Made by a program: the position numbers and the translations under genes. From the NCBI GenBank assembly GCA_964388245.1, contig CAYLZH010000004.1, positions 1 to 54,817 of the forward strand: a stretch of DNA of 54,817 bases, given 5' to 3'. Below, in pieces: positions 1-8,885 of this stretch. A model generated the notes under the pieces. That model had not been told where the DNA came from and made no database searches. It saw only the letters and a list, made by a program, of their open reading frames with translations. The DNA comes from JAIOYV01 sp964388245 (GTDB taxonomy: Bacteria > Bacteroidota > Bacteroidia > Bacteroidales > M50B96). Within the stretch, counting starts at the first letter, position 1; each line of letters starts with the position of its first letter.

Positions 1-1322
1 TGAAGTTTTACATTATCATAATATTTATAGCTCTATTTAGCCCTCTTTCACTGATGGCACAAACAGAGCTATATTCACTTGAAGATTGTATCAACTATGC
101 TATTGAAAAAAGCACTGATATTAACCGGGTTCAAAACAATGTGGCGACCCAAAATGCATATCTCGAACAATCAACAGCAGCACGATTACCAAATCTCCAA
201 CTGGGGATTAATCAGCAGCTAAGCTCAACAGGTAGTTACAATACAACGACTAGCGAATGGAGCAGAAATGGCAACAATTCGGTAAATGCTTCGCTTGGTT
301 CGCAAGTAACATTATACAATGAATTAAAGCTTAAAAATACGATTCTCCAGGATCAAATAAATCTTAAGGCAGCTGAATCGGATATTCAGACAGAGGAGGA
401 GCTTTTAAGTATAAATGTTCTGTCATTTTTTATTGATGTTTTATTGGCAAAAGATAACCTGAAGAACGCTAAGTTACAGTTAGAAGCAACTCAAAAACAA
501 TTAAAATACGCCGAAGCACGCAAAGAAGCAGGAGCTATCTCCCTTTCCGATTTGCTCAATATAAAATCACAACTTGCAAGCGACAAAACTACCTTTACCG
601 AAGCAGAAAGCAGTTTGCGTTTAACCTTGGTTTATCTAATGCAGCTGATGAATATGCCAGTATCCGACGATTTTGATATTCAACAACCCGACGTTGATTT
701 AATAATCAACCATGATATTGAGACCAATTCGGAAGTTGTATATGCAGTTGCTTTGGGGATTCAACCAAATGTTGAAACGGCTATACTCAATATAGAAAGT
801 GCAAAAACAGGAATTAGCATTGCAAAATCAGGATTCATGCCCAGCTTAACTTTAAACGGTGGGGTAAGTACCGGATATGCTTCAAATTTCAACAATCTTA
901 ATTTTGGAGATCAATTTACCAACAGCGTAAATCCCTATGTGGGGCTTAACTTATCCATTCCTATTTATCAACGGAAACAAACCAAAACACAAGTTAAGCT
1001 AGCTCAAATACAAGTCAATAATTCGGAGTTAGAATTATTAGATATAAAAATCAACTTAAGAAAATACATTGAGAAAGCTTGTACCGATGCACAAACAGCA
1101 CAAAGCAACTATTCAGCTTTGCAGGAACAATTGGAAGCCGAAAAAGAATCGTACCAGGTAGCCAATGAAATGTTTACACAGGGTATGCTCAACTCTGTTG
1201 ATTTTCTTCAATCAAAAAACAATTTAATTATTGCTGAAAACAAGTTCACACAAGCCAAATACAATCTTATTCTTCAATATAAGATTATAGACTATTACCT
1301 GGGAAATTCAATTGTATTGTAA
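1..1322 (+). CDS. TolC-like outer membrane efflux protein (5' end cut by one base)
   Basis: Outer membrane channel of a tripartite exporter, TolC/OEP family. The frame is open from base 3 and base 1-2 are TG, so the ATG almost certainly starts one base before the window. The first residues then read KFYIIIIFIALFSPLSLMAQ, a signal peptide cleaved after MAQ. The ATG at 54 lies inside this signal and is not the true start. The mature part has the two-repeat OEP pattern: long alanine/glutamine-rich helices (for example the stretch ending QLKYAEARKEAGAISLSDLL) alternating with short beta segments. Total length, about 440 residues, is normal. It lies 18 bp before the adaptor gene and heads a four-gene export operon. 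The substrate cannot be told from the sequence. Confidence 0.9.
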   Translation, partial: KFYIIIIFIALFSPLSLMAQTELYSLEDCINYAIEKSTDINRVQNNVATQNAYLEQSTAARLPNLQLGINQQLSSTGSYNTTTSEWSRNGNNSVNASLGSQVTLYNELKLKNTILQDQINLKAAESDIQTEEELLSINVLSFFIDVLLAKDNLKNAKLQLEATQKQLKYAEARKEAGAISLSDLLNIKSQLASDKTTFTEAESSLRLTLVYLMQLMNMPVSDDFDIQQPDVDLIINHDIETNSEVVYAVALGIQPNVETAILNIESAKTGISIAKSGFMPSLTLNGGVSTGYASNFNNLNFGDQFTNSVNPYVGLNLSIPIYQRKQTKTQVKLAQIQVNNSELELLDIKINLRKYIEKACTDAQTAQSNYSALQEQLEAEKESYQVANEMFTQGMLNSVDFLQSKNNLIIAENKFTQAKYNLILQYKIIDYYLGNSIVL

Positions 1323-1340
1323 TCGAAAAAAAATAAAGAA

Positions 1341-2627
1341 ATGAAAAAAAACAAAAGAAAATATCTTACTTATTCCTTTGGCTTTGTAGTAGCAGCAGGG
1401 ATTCTGTCCGCCTTTATGTATTTAAACACAGAAGATTCGGAATATGTTTTTTCCACCGTAGAAGTGGAGAAAGGATCGATAAGCAACACCATTACCGCAA
1501 CCGGAACGTTGGAAGCAACAAACACGGTTGTTGTGGGAACACAGGTGTCGGGGGTTATCGAAAAACTTTATGTTGATTTTAACTCGGTTGTAAAAAAGGG
1601 ACAATTGATTGCCGAGTTGGACAAATCAACTTTACAATCGAGTTTAGAAAATGCCGAAGCCGATTTAGAAAGGATCGAAGCAAATTTTGAATATCAGGAA
1701 TCGTGTTTGGAAAGAAATAAAGCTTTGTTCGATAAAGATTTATTGGCAAAAAGCGATTACGATCTGGTTCTATACAATTATAAAACAAGTAAAGCAGAAG
1801 TAAAATCGGCAAAGGCAAACCTGGAAAGGGCACAGCGCAATTTGTCTTATGCTTCGATATATTCGCCAATTGACGGGGTGGTTTTGAACCGTGCGGTAGA
1901 AGAAGGGCAAACAGTTGCTTCCAGCATGAATACCCCTGAGTTGTTTACCATTGTCAACGATCTTTCTACCATGCAGGTGGAGGCCGATGTTGACGAAGCC
2001 GATATTGGTATGGTAAAAACAGGTCAGCGGGTTGAGTTTACTGTTGATGCCTTTTCTGATGAAACGTTTCAGGGCAAAATCTCAGAGGTTCGGTTGCAAC
2101 CGTCAGAATCGCAGAATGTAATTACCTATACCGTAATTGTTGAATTTGAAAATCCAGAGCTAAAACTAAAACCGGGCATGACAGCCAGTATAACTGATTT
2201 TGTTGAGGAAGCAGATGATGTTTTGCTGTTGGCCGCAAAAGCTACCCGTTTTATTCCTGACAGACAATTGTTGGAATCTTATATGGATCAGTTCCCGGTA
2301 GATGAGCAGGCGAACCGGCCAAAAACGGGTGTTGGCGAAAGGCCTGGTTCACCTCAGGGAAGGCACGGAAAATTAGACGATTCACACAAAATGATCTGGG
2401 TAAAAGAAGGTGACCTTATGCGTCCTGTTGTTATTGAGGTGGGAATAAACGATGGCTCCAACTTAGAGGTAATATCAGGTTTAGATGAAGGTAATTTGGT
2501 AGTCACTTCTTTTGAAATAGGAGAAGATTCCAAAGAAGTAAAATCATCATCAAACGACGATGAGCAAAAAAGCCCATTTGTACAAGAAAGACCCGCACGC
2601 AAAGGTGGAGGAGGCCCACCACGTTAA
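1341..2627 (+). CDS. HlyD/MacA-family periplasmic adaptor subunit
   Basis: Membrane-fusion protein linking an inner membrane ABC transporter to the TolC channel. Residues about 10-27 form an N-terminal membrane anchor. The first lipoyl-like half includes GTQVSGVIEKLYVDFNSVVK, followed by a helical hairpin (about 95-170) and the second lipoyl half with SPIDGVVLNRAVEEGQTV; a beta-barrel domain follows (about 200-290). This is the MacA type of layout. An unusual low-complexity insert lies at about 310-355, and the tail is rich in Gly and Pro (ending KGGGGPPR). The ATG at 1341 is 18 bp after the tolC-like stop, and the ATPase gene starts 40 bp downstream, so all four genes are probably cotranscribed. 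Confidence 0.9.
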   Translation: MKKNKRKYLTYSFGFVVAAGILSAFMYLNTEDSEYVFSTVEVEKGSISNTITATGTLEATNTVVVGTQVSGVIEKLYVDFNSVVKKGQLIAELDKSTLQSSLENAEADLERIEANFEYQESCLERNKALFDKDLLAKSDYDLVLYNYKTSKAEVKSAKANLERAQRNLSYASIYSPIDGVVLNRAVEEGQTVASSMNTPELFTIVNDLSTMQVEADVDEADIGMVKTGQRVEFTVDAFSDETFQGKISEVRLQPSESQNVITYTVIVEFENPELKLKPGMTASITDFVEEADDVLLLAAKATRFIPDRQLLESYMDQFPVDEQANRPKTGVGERPGSPQGRHGKLDDSHKMIWVKEGDLMRPVVIEVGINDGSNLEVISGLDEGNLVVTSFEIGEDSKEVKSSSNDDEQKSPFVQERPARKGGGGPPR

Positions 2628-2667
2628 ACCATGAACACAGAATCTAAAAACTTGATAATCTTTTAAA

Positions 2668-3426
2668 ATGGAACGTAAAGTAATCATATCAATACAAAAC
2701 TTACAAAAGCACTATGTTGTTGGAGAGGAAACCATTAAGGCTCTTAATGGAATAGACCTCTCTGTTCAAAAAGGTGAGTTTCTGGCTATAATGGGAGCAA
2801 GTGGTTCCGGCAAATCAACTTTATTAAATATTTTAGGATGCTTGGATTTGCCTACCAATGGAGATTATTATCTGGATGGAGAAAATGTAAAATCGTTAAA
2901 TAAAAACCAGTTGGCGACCATACGGAATCTAAAACTTGGTTTTGTTTTTCAATCGTATAACCTTTTGCCACGCACAACAGCCCTGGAAAATGTAGAGTTG
3001 CCCTTGCTTTACAATCCTTTGGTTGGTAATGCCGAGCGAAAAGAAAGGGCCCAAAAGGCTCTAGTTGCTGTGGGATTAAAAGATCGGATGAAGCATTTAT
3101 CGAACCAAATGTCGGGGGGACAACAACAGCGTGTGGCTATAGCACGGTCATTAGTGAATGATCCTGTAGTGATTTTTGCCGACGAAGCAACCGGAAATCT
3201 TGATACTCGCACATCGTACGAAATTATGGCCCTTTTTCAAGAGCTTAACGAAAAAGGAATGACTATATGTTTTGTAACCCACGAAACTGATATTGCAGCC
3301 TTCACGAGCCGTAATGTGGTTTTTCGTGATGGGAAAATTATAAAAGATATTGCGGTGGAGAACAGAGAAAATGCTTTGGAAGCTTTGTCAGAAGTGGTTG
3401 AGAACAAAGTAGAGTTTGAATATTAG
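2668..3426 (+). CDS. ABC transporter ATP-binding protein (MacB/LolD type)
   Basis: Cytoplasmic ATPase energising the adjacent permease. Walker A GASGSGKST is at residues 43-51, the Q-loop glutamine is in FVFQSYNLLP, the ABC signature MSGGQ is at 148-152, and Walker B VVIFADE is at 167-173, followed by the H-loop FVTHE. Its 252 residues match the MacB/LolD/FtsE class. Here ATPase and permease are separate genes, unlike E. coli MacB, where they are fused. The stop TAG at 3424-3426 lies 22 bp before the preferred permease start. Assignment to this ATPase class is secure; the exported substrate is unknown. Confidence 0.93.
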   Translation: MERKVIISIQNLQKHYVVGEETIKALNGIDLSVQKGEFLAIMGASGSGKSTLLNILGCLDLPTNGDYYLDGENVKSLNKNQLATIRNLKLGFVFQSYNLLPRTTALENVELPLLYNPLVGNAERKERAQKALVAVGLKDRMKHLSNQMSGGQQQRVAIARSLVNDPVVIFADEATGNLDTRTSYEIMALFQELNEKGMTICFVTHETDIAAFTSRNVVFRDGKIIKDIAVENRENALEALSEVVENKVEFEY

Positions 3427-3448
3427 TTTATTAAAAAAGAATAATGAA

Positions 3449-4669
3449 ATGAGATTTTTAAACCTGATAAAAATTGCAATAGCTGCCATTAGACGAAATA
3501 AAATGCGTTCGTTTTTAACCATGCTTGGTATTGTAATCGGTGTTGCAGCGGTAATTGCTATGTTGGCAATTGGTTATGGCTCAAGTGCCAGTATTCGCGA
3601 AACCATATCATCAATGGGCACCAACCTGATCAATGTAATACCTGCCAGCCAAAATGTAGGTGGTGTGCGTCAAGGTCGTTCGTCGTCGCCTACTCTTTAT
3701 GTCGAAGATGTAACTTACTTAAAAAACAACAGCACTTTAATAGATGCAGTTTCGCCCGAGATGGACGGGAGTGGCCAGATTGTTTATGGATCGAACAATT
3801 GGCCTACTTCAATCTATAGTGGTAATGAAGATTATCCGCACATAAAAAAATACGAAATTGCTTCAGGGCGAATTTATTCTACAAAAGAAATTAAGACTGC
3901 TGCTAAAGTATGTTTAGTAGGGCAAACCATAATTGAAAATATCTTTAGCGAAGATGAAGATCCCATTGGCAAAACCATCCGCTTTAACAATATCCCGTTT
4001 AAGGTAATAGGTACTTTAAAAGAAAAGGGAGACAATACCTTTGGGCAAGATCAGGACGATATGATTCTGGCACCGTACACAACAGTAATGAAGCGGCTTT
4101 TCAGGCAAAACTATTTACGGGCAATCGTAATATCGGCCAAATCGGAAGACTTAATTACTGAAACAAGCACTGAAATAACCGAGCTTTTACGATTATCGCA
4201 TAAGTTGAGCGATAGTGAAGATGATGATTTTGAAATCAGGACACAGGAAGAATTGATCAGCAACTTCGGTTCGATATCGGAAATGATGTTGGTTTTGCTG
4301 GGATCGATTGCGGCAATTTCGTTGGTCGTAGGCGGCATTGGCATTATGAATATTATGTATGTATCGGTTACCGAACGTACACGCGAAATTGGTTTGCGAA
4401 TGTCTATTGGTGGAAAAGGGAGAGATATACTACGGCAATTTCTATTGGAAGCAATGTTGTTGAGTATCCTCGGAGGAATTATTGGTGTTGGGGGTGGTAT
4501 CCTAAGTTCGAATATTGTAGAGAATGCCCTTGGATGGCCCGTTCTGGTTACAACTAAATCCATCTTGCTATCCTTTTTGTTTTGCACATTTATAGGAGTG
4601 TTTTTTGGGTGGTACCCGGCACGCAAAGCTTCGGCCCTTAACCCCATTGAGGCACTCAGACACGAATAA
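3449..4669 (+). CDS. ABC transporter permease (MacB/FtsX family)
   Basis: Inner membrane permease of a MacAB-TolC-like mechanotransmission exporter. One N-terminal membrane helix (about 22-43) is followed by a large periplasmic MacB core domain and three C-terminal helices of the FtsX domain. Hallmarks are GGIGIMNIMYVSVTERTREI and the C-terminal WYPARKASALNPIEALRHE. The frame is open from a TTG at 3416 that overlaps the ATPase stop, but the ATG at 3449 gives the usual MRFLNLIKIA start and is preferred (406 residues). It is the last gene of the export operon; a hairpin terminator begins 57 bp after its stop. Confidence 0.9.
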   Translation: MRFLNLIKIAIAAIRRNKMRSFLTMLGIVIGVAAVIAMLAIGYGSSASIRETISSMGTNLINVIPASQNVGGVRQGRSSSPTLYVEDVTYLKNNSTLIDAVSPEMDGSGQIVYGSNNWPTSIYSGNEDYPHIKKYEIASGRIYSTKEIKTAAKVCLVGQTIIENIFSEDEDPIGKTIRFNNIPFKVIGTLKEKGDNTFGQDQDDMILAPYTTVMKRLFRQNYLRAIVISAKSEDLITETSTEITELLRLSHKLSDSEDDDFEIRTQEELISNFGSISEMMLVLLGSIAAISLVVGGIGIMNIMYVSVTERTREIGLRMSIGGKGRDILRQFLLEAMLLSILGGIIGVGGGILSSNIVENALGWPVLVTTKSILLSFLFCTFIGVFFGWYPARKASALNPIEALRHE

Positions 4670-4725
4670 ATATTAATTTAAAAATTTAAGAAAATGAAAA
4701 AGAACATATTAATTATTGAATACCG

Positions 4726-4763
4726 AATCCCCAACAATAAGCAATTTATTTTCGTTGGGGATT
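4726..4763 (+). terminator. Hairpin terminator after the export operon
   Basis: AATCCCCAAC (4726-4735) pairs perfectly with GTTGGGGATT (4754-4763) across an 18-base loop, and the right arm runs into a short T tract. Its position 57 bp after the permease stop suits a terminator. A 36-codon frame (4694-4804) runs through it but is probably not a gene. Confidence 0.65.
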
Positions 4764-4893
4764 TTTGGGTGCCAGACCCCCACTTTTACCAACATGTTGT
4801 TTAAATATAATCTGATTACAGATTAGGAACTTTGAATCTCATATCCCATCTTTCTAAAACATTGAATGTGAAACATCAACGCATTTCATTTAA

Positions 4894-4962
4894 CCATATG
4901 AGGCATATAAGGTCATATGAGAAAATAAATGTATCTTATATGTTCTTATATGCCTTATATGG
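4894..4962. repeat. Imperfect 28-bp inverted repeat with six CATAT half-sites
   Basis: The arms 4894-4921 and 4935-4962 match at 24 of 28 positions as reverse complements, with a 13-base spacer. Each arm itself holds three CATAT-type units at 9-10 bp steps (4895, 4904, 4914; mirrored at 4938, 4948, 4957). Three of the four mismatches would be G-U pairs in RNA. The element lies in a 369-bp gene-free stretch (4670-5038) between the terminator and the histidine kinase gene. It could be a multi-site operator, for example for the LytTR regulator encoded just downstream, or an RNA hairpin. The 63-codon frame covering it looks spurious. Confidence 0.7.
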
Positions 4963-5026
4963 TATAACCTATTATCGTGTCAATTCTATGTTCAACTTAG
5001 TCACTTCCCGCGCAGCGGATTAAATT

Positions 5027-5034
5027 TATATTTG
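5027..5034 (+). promoter_or_regulatory. Possible -7 box (TATATTTG) before the histidine kinase gene
   Basis: TATATTTG fits the Bacteroidota -7 consensus TAnnTTTG and ends 4 bp before the ATG at 5039. Transcription from it would give a nearly leaderless mRNA. No clear -33 TTG is seen at the expected distance, so support is weak. Confidence 0.3.
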
Positions 5035-5038
5035 TAAT

Positions 5039-6118
5039 ATGATTTTTTCAAAAGATAAAATAGAAAAGTGGTTGCCACACTTTATTGGTTTGCTCCTGTT
5101 TCTGATTTTGCCAATCTTTGTTTTCGATAGGGAAAACGAGCGTGCCATTTACTGGATGTACAGTTATTATTATCAACTATCATTTATGATTGTAGCTTTT
5201 TATGTAAACTATCTGGTTATAGTTCCCCGTTTCTTTTTTTCTAAACGAAGGATTTCCTTCTTTACTATCTTGTTTTTGTTTACTGTATTATTACTAGCCA
5301 TTTCTCAGTATTTATACGATGTTATTGAATTAGAAAGCTTACGTCCGAACAACAATCTACCCGAAGGTAGTATTCGCCCAAAAAGCAGAAGCAGGTTTGG
5401 ATTACACCCTAAACTTGTCGATAATTTCTTCCTGTTATTAATTGTATTGGGATTTAGTAGCGGAATGGCAATCATTCAACGTCTCAGGAAAAATGAATCT
5501 ACTCAAAAAGAAATTGAAAAAGCCCGTGTCGATTCCGAGTTGGCTTTCTTGAAAAATCAAATCAGCCCTCATTTCTTTTTTAATGCCTTGAACAACATTT
5601 ATGGATTAATTGCTATTGATAGCGATAAAGCACAGCAAGCAGTTGAAAAACTTTCTGGCTTAATGCGCTACCTTATTTACGATTCAAATAGCAATACCAT
5701 TGAATTACAAAAAGAGTTTGACTTTAATTTGAAGTATATTTTGTTAATGCAACAGCGTTTGAGCTCAAAAGTTAAGCTTTATGTTGATATTGATGAAAAA
5801 ATCCCTGATGAAAAAATTCCTCCATTAATGTTTATACCTTTTATTGAAAATGCATTTAAGCATGGGATTAGTTATCGTGAAAACTCGTTTATCTCTATCC
5901 TGCTAAAAACAGAAAACAACAAGGCTGTTTTCGAATGTAAAAATAGTATCCCAACAAATCGGGAACAAAATGAAACCAAAGGAGGAGTTGGTATAGCGAA
6001 TATTCAAAAGCGATTAGATTTGATTTATGGCAGCTCTTTTAAGTTGGATATTAATAAAGAGAACAAAGAGTATCACGTACAATTAACGGTACCTTTTAAA
6101 AGCGGAATAAATGACTAA
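5039..6118 (+). CDS. LytS/YehU-type sensor histidine kinase
   Basis: Membrane sensor kinase of the His_kinase (PF06580) type. Four predicted membrane helices lie at about 13-29, 47-63, 74-91 and 128-147, with no separate extracellular sensor domain. A short coiled linker follows, then the phospho-acceptor region QISPHFFFNALNNIYGLI with His178. The C-terminal ATPase has the N-box FIPFIENAFKHGI and a glycine-rich G-box (KGGVGIANIQKRL). It overlaps the response regulator gene by 8 bp, so the pair is translationally coupled. Its place after the export operon suggests, but does not prove, that it controls that exporter. Confidence 0.92.
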   Translation: MIFSKDKIEKWLPHFIGLLLFLILPIFVFDRENERAIYWMYSYYYQLSFMIVAFYVNYLVIVPRFFFSKRRISFFTILFLFTVLLLAISQYLYDVIELESLRPNNNLPEGSIRPKSRSRFGLHPKLVDNFFLLLIVLGFSSGMAIIQRLRKNESTQKEIEKARVDSELAFLKNQISPHFFFNALNNIYGLIAIDSDKAQQAVEKLSGLMRYLIYDSNSNTIELQKEFDFNLKYILLMQQRLSSKVKLYVDIDEKIPDEKIPPLMFIPFIENAFKHGISYRENSFISILLKTENNKAVFECKNSIPTNREQNETKGGVGIANIQKRLDLIYGSSFKLDINKENKEYHVQLTVPFKSGIND

Positions 6119-6836
6119 GATAAGCTGCATAGCAATAGATGACGAACCGATAGCTTTGGGGATAGTTGTTTCACATATTAAGAAAATCCCATATCTCGAA
6201 TTACTTGCGGAGTTCGATAACCCCATTGACGCATCGGAGTTTTTACAGGAACACGAGGTGCAGCTTATATTCCTTGATATTAATATGCCTGACTTGTCAG
6301 GTGTTGAGTTTGCCCGTACTTTAGACAAAAACAGCAAGGTGATATTTACCACAGCCTACGACAAATACGCCGTAGAAGGCTTTCAGCTTCATGCCCTCGA
6401 CTACTTATTAAAACCCATTAGTTACGAGGTATTTGCCAATTCGGTTAAGCATGCTAAGGAATATTTTGATTTAGTCGGATCCAAGGAATCTGAAACACCA
6501 ATAAACACAAACGAAAATTATTTATTTGTTAAAGCCGATTATCAAATACACCGTATTGAATTCGATGACATTCTCTACTTCGAAGGATTAAAAGACTATG
6601 TAAAACTTTACACTGAAAATTCATCAAAATCAATTGTTTTTCATTCAACTATGAAGTCGTTGGAAGAAAAACTTCCTTTAGACCGCTTTATGAGGGTACA
6701 CCGTTCGTTTATTGTCTCTTTGAATAAAATTAAAACCATAGAGCGTGACCGGATTCTTTTTGGCGAGAAGCGCATCCCCATTAGCAAACAATATAAACCG
6801 AGGTTTGATGAATTTGTCGCGAAAAAGTTTTTGTAA
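6111..6836 (+). CDS. LytTR-family response regulator
   Basis: DNA-binding partner of the upstream kinase. The receiver domain (1 to about 120) has the acidic pair D10/D11, phospho-acceptor D56 in FLDINMPD, and the KP motif in LLKPIS. The C-terminal LytTR domain (about 135-241) has the typical YFEGLKDYVKLY and FMRVHRSFIVSLNKI motifs. Its 241 residues are normal for the LytR/AlgR group. The start overlaps the kinase gene by 8 bp. LytTR proteins bind short direct repeats, so the repeated CATAT units at 4894-4962 are a natural candidate target (inference). The gene converges on the minus-strand locus; the 162 bp after it hold no recognisable gene. Confidence 0.93.
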   Translation: MTKISCIAIDDEPIALGIVVSHIKKIPYLELLAEFDNPIDASEFLQEHEVQLIFLDINMPDLSGVEFARTLDKNSKVIFTTAYDKYAVEGFQLHALDYLLKPISYEVFANSVKHAKEYFDLVGSKESETPINTNENYLFVKADYQIHRIEFDDILYFEGLKDYVKLYTENSSKSIVFHSTMKSLEEKLPLDRFMRVHRSFIVSLNKIKTIERDRILFGEKRIPISKQYKPRFDEFVAKKFL

Positions 6837-6998
6837 TACCAATTTCATTTAAAATCTGACAGCTCTTGGATCCGCAGAAAACCTACCAAAAGCTTTCGGT
6901 ATCGCTAGTTACAATGGGCATTGCCGATGCTACTACAAATTGACTTTAGAAGAGAAGCGAGCTAAAGACGCAACTACAATCTTAAGTAGAATGATGGG

Positions 6999-8741
6999 CT
7001 ACACCTGGTTCAAAAACTCAATCAGGTTATCGTAGTTTTCCAGGCCCAGTTTTTTACGAAGCCTGTATCGGGCCACTTCAATGCTATTGGTCGATTGATA
7101 GGTGATGGCAGCAATTTCTTTGGTTGTCATGTTTAGTTTCAGAAATGCACAAAGCTTTAACTCGTTTGGTGTGAGCGAAGGGAATTTCTTGCTAAGGGAT
7201 TCATTGAAATCAAAGTGAACTTTTTGGAATCGTGTTTCAAATTCTTTCCAATTGTCCTCAGAGGTGTTTTGGTGTATTTCAGTAATAATTTTGATTAAAT
7301 ATTTTTGATTGTCCTGGGCGAATTTTTGCATTGATTTTTTTAACTCATCAGCAATATTATGCATAAACTCGCTTTTCTTCAACAGGTACATGGCATTGGT
7401 CATTAGCTCTTTATTGCGGAAATCGAGGTCGATTTCCAGATTCTTTTTTACGAGTTCGGCTTGTTTTACCTGATTTTTCTTTTTTCTGTAAATCAAGAGG
7501 AAAGTGAGGAAAATTACTATCAATATCAGTACAATTGCAAATATTGTGGTTTGGAGAAGCTGGATTTTTTTGCCTTGTATCTCAACCAGGTATTGCTTTC
7601 GCTCCAGTTCTTTGTCGTGGTTGTGTTTCATGTCTAATAAGATAACCTGATTTACCGCTTTTTCGTTCCTGAAACTATCGGTGTAAGCAGTATGTATTTC
7701 CTGATATTTATAGGCACTATCGTATTGGTTTAACAGGGCAAAGTTGTGATGAAGATATCTGGTGGATGTACGAACAAGTATGGGCATAGTCTCGTTTATT
7801 CCCAGCTGATAGGCAGCCATTGCAAAGCTCACACTTTTCGCAAAGTCTTGGTTCGAATGATAAAGCGAACTGTAAAACACCAGCGAATTACCTTTTAAAA
7901 CCAGATGATTGATTCGATCTGCTATTTCGCTGGCTTTACGCAGGTTGATGAGCGAAAGGCTTGTATCATTCATTTGCCGGTATAACAAGCTCAAATTAAG
8001 ATAGCACAAACCTTCGGTGTAAATATCATTAATTTCCTGACTAAGCATTAAGGATTTCTGGCAATAATCCTGAGCCTTATCGTAATACCCTATGCCTCCG
8101 TATGCTGCTGCAATGTTAAGGTATATCTTAGGTAGGCTCTCTTTCTTTGAAAGTCGCTCGAAAATGGTAAATGACTGCTGATAAAATTCAAGTGCTTTGT
8201 CGTGATTGCCTTGTCGCAGGTAAATAGTTCCAATTCCATTAAGTGCCTTCCCCTGACAATCTTCGAAGTTATGTTCTTCTGCTCCCTTCAGAGACAGAAA
8301 CAGGTACTCCGAGCCTCTCGACAGGTTTCCATACTCAATAGATAAAAGCCCCAGGTTTAAGTACGACAGGTACTGCTCTTTCAGAAAATTGTTACTTAAT
8401 GCCAATTCGATCGATTCCTTTGAATTCATAAGGGCTGAATTCAAATCGTATTTTTTTATATTGATATAAGCCAGTTTTACTAAAGCCTGGGCCATCATAC
8501 TTTCATTACCTAACTCCCTCGCCAACTTTACTGCATCTTTTGCATAGTGAAATGATTTAGGATTGTTACTATCAATCAACAAATCAGAGAGAGAAATCAG
8601 TGTTTTGAATTTTTCATCAGCATTTCCAGACGACAAGAGAACTTGTTCAAGACTGTCAATATTTTTTGGTGTTGCAATAACCTGGGGCGGGCTACTCAAC
8701 AAAATGGAGGCAATAAGGATAATTAAAGTGCAAGCTTTCAT
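6999..8741 (-). CDS. TPR-containing membrane regulator with LuxR-type HTH
   Basis: Likely sensor-regulator of the glycan locus. The order is: signal peptide (1 to about 23), tetratricopeptide repeats (about 40-360, for example GTIYLRQGNHDKALEFYQQS), one membrane helix (about 399-418), a coiled coil (about 425-480), and a C-terminal LuxR/GerE-like helix-turn-helix (about 522-570, LTPNELKLCAFLKLNMTTKE). The predicted topology places TPRs in the periplasm and the HTH in the cytoplasm, a layout common in Bacteroidota. It is the last gene of the minus-strand run, 144 bp after GH92. A TATTTTTG box lies 6 bp before the start, so it may have its own promoter. What it senses is unknown. Confidence 0.85.
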   Translation of the reverse strand: MKACTLIILIASILLSSPPQVIATPKNIDSLEQVLLSSGNADEKFKTLISLSDLLIDSNNPKSFHYAKDAVKLARELGNESMMAQALVKLAYINIKKYDLNSALMNSKESIELALSNNFLKEQYLSYLNLGLLSIEYGNLSRGSEYLFLSLKGAEEHNFEDCQGKALNGIGTIYLRQGNHDKALEFYQQSFTIFERLSKKESLPKIYLNIAAAYGGIGYYDKAQDYCQKSLMLSQEINDIYTEGLCYLNLSLLYRQMNDTSLSLINLRKASEIADRINHLVLKGNSLVFYSSLYHSNQDFAKSVSFAMAAYQLGINETMPILVRTSTRYLHHNFALLNQYDSAYKYQEIHTAYTDSFRNEKAVNQVILLDMKHNHDKELERKQYLVEIQGKKIQLLQTTIFAIVLILIVIFLTFLLIYRKKKNQVKQAELVKKNLEIDLDFRNKELMTNAMYLLKKSEFMHNIADELKKSMQKFAQDNQKYLIKIITEIHQNTSEDNWKEFETRFQKVHFDFNESLSKKFPSLTPNELKLCAFLKLNMTTKEIAAITYQSTNSIEVARYRLRKKLGLENYDNLIEFLNQV

Positions 8742-8885
8742 AATGTCAAAAATAGATATTATTTCACTAAGGAGGTTTTTTTACAAAACCTTTTACCAAG
8801 CAAAGACAGGCGAATCTTGCGTATGGTGGCCTTAAATGTGAATTCTTCTAATTAAGCTAAAGCCATCTATTCGATTGACTCCCAT

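Noticed and set aside
4111..4647. 178-codon minus-strand frame inside the permease gene
   Set aside because: Antisense shadow of a well-conserved MacB-type gene, with no domain of its own.
4694..4804. 36-codon frame (MKKNILIIEYRIPNN...) after the permease gene
   Set aside because: It runs straight through the hairpin terminator and has no recognisable features; chance frame more likely than a gene.
4832..5023. 63-codon plus-strand frame
   Set aside because: It covers the CATAT palindrome and its composition simply reflects that repeat.
6837..6998. Open plus-strand stretch after the response regulator (reads ...KLTLEEKRAKDATT...)
   Set aside because: No start codon and it runs into the opposite-strand regulator gene; I could not match it to any protein or mobile element.
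8760..8800. AGGTTTT/AAAACCT hairpin before the TPR regulator
   Set aside because: No T tract follows on the minus strand, so a terminator after GH92 is not supported.
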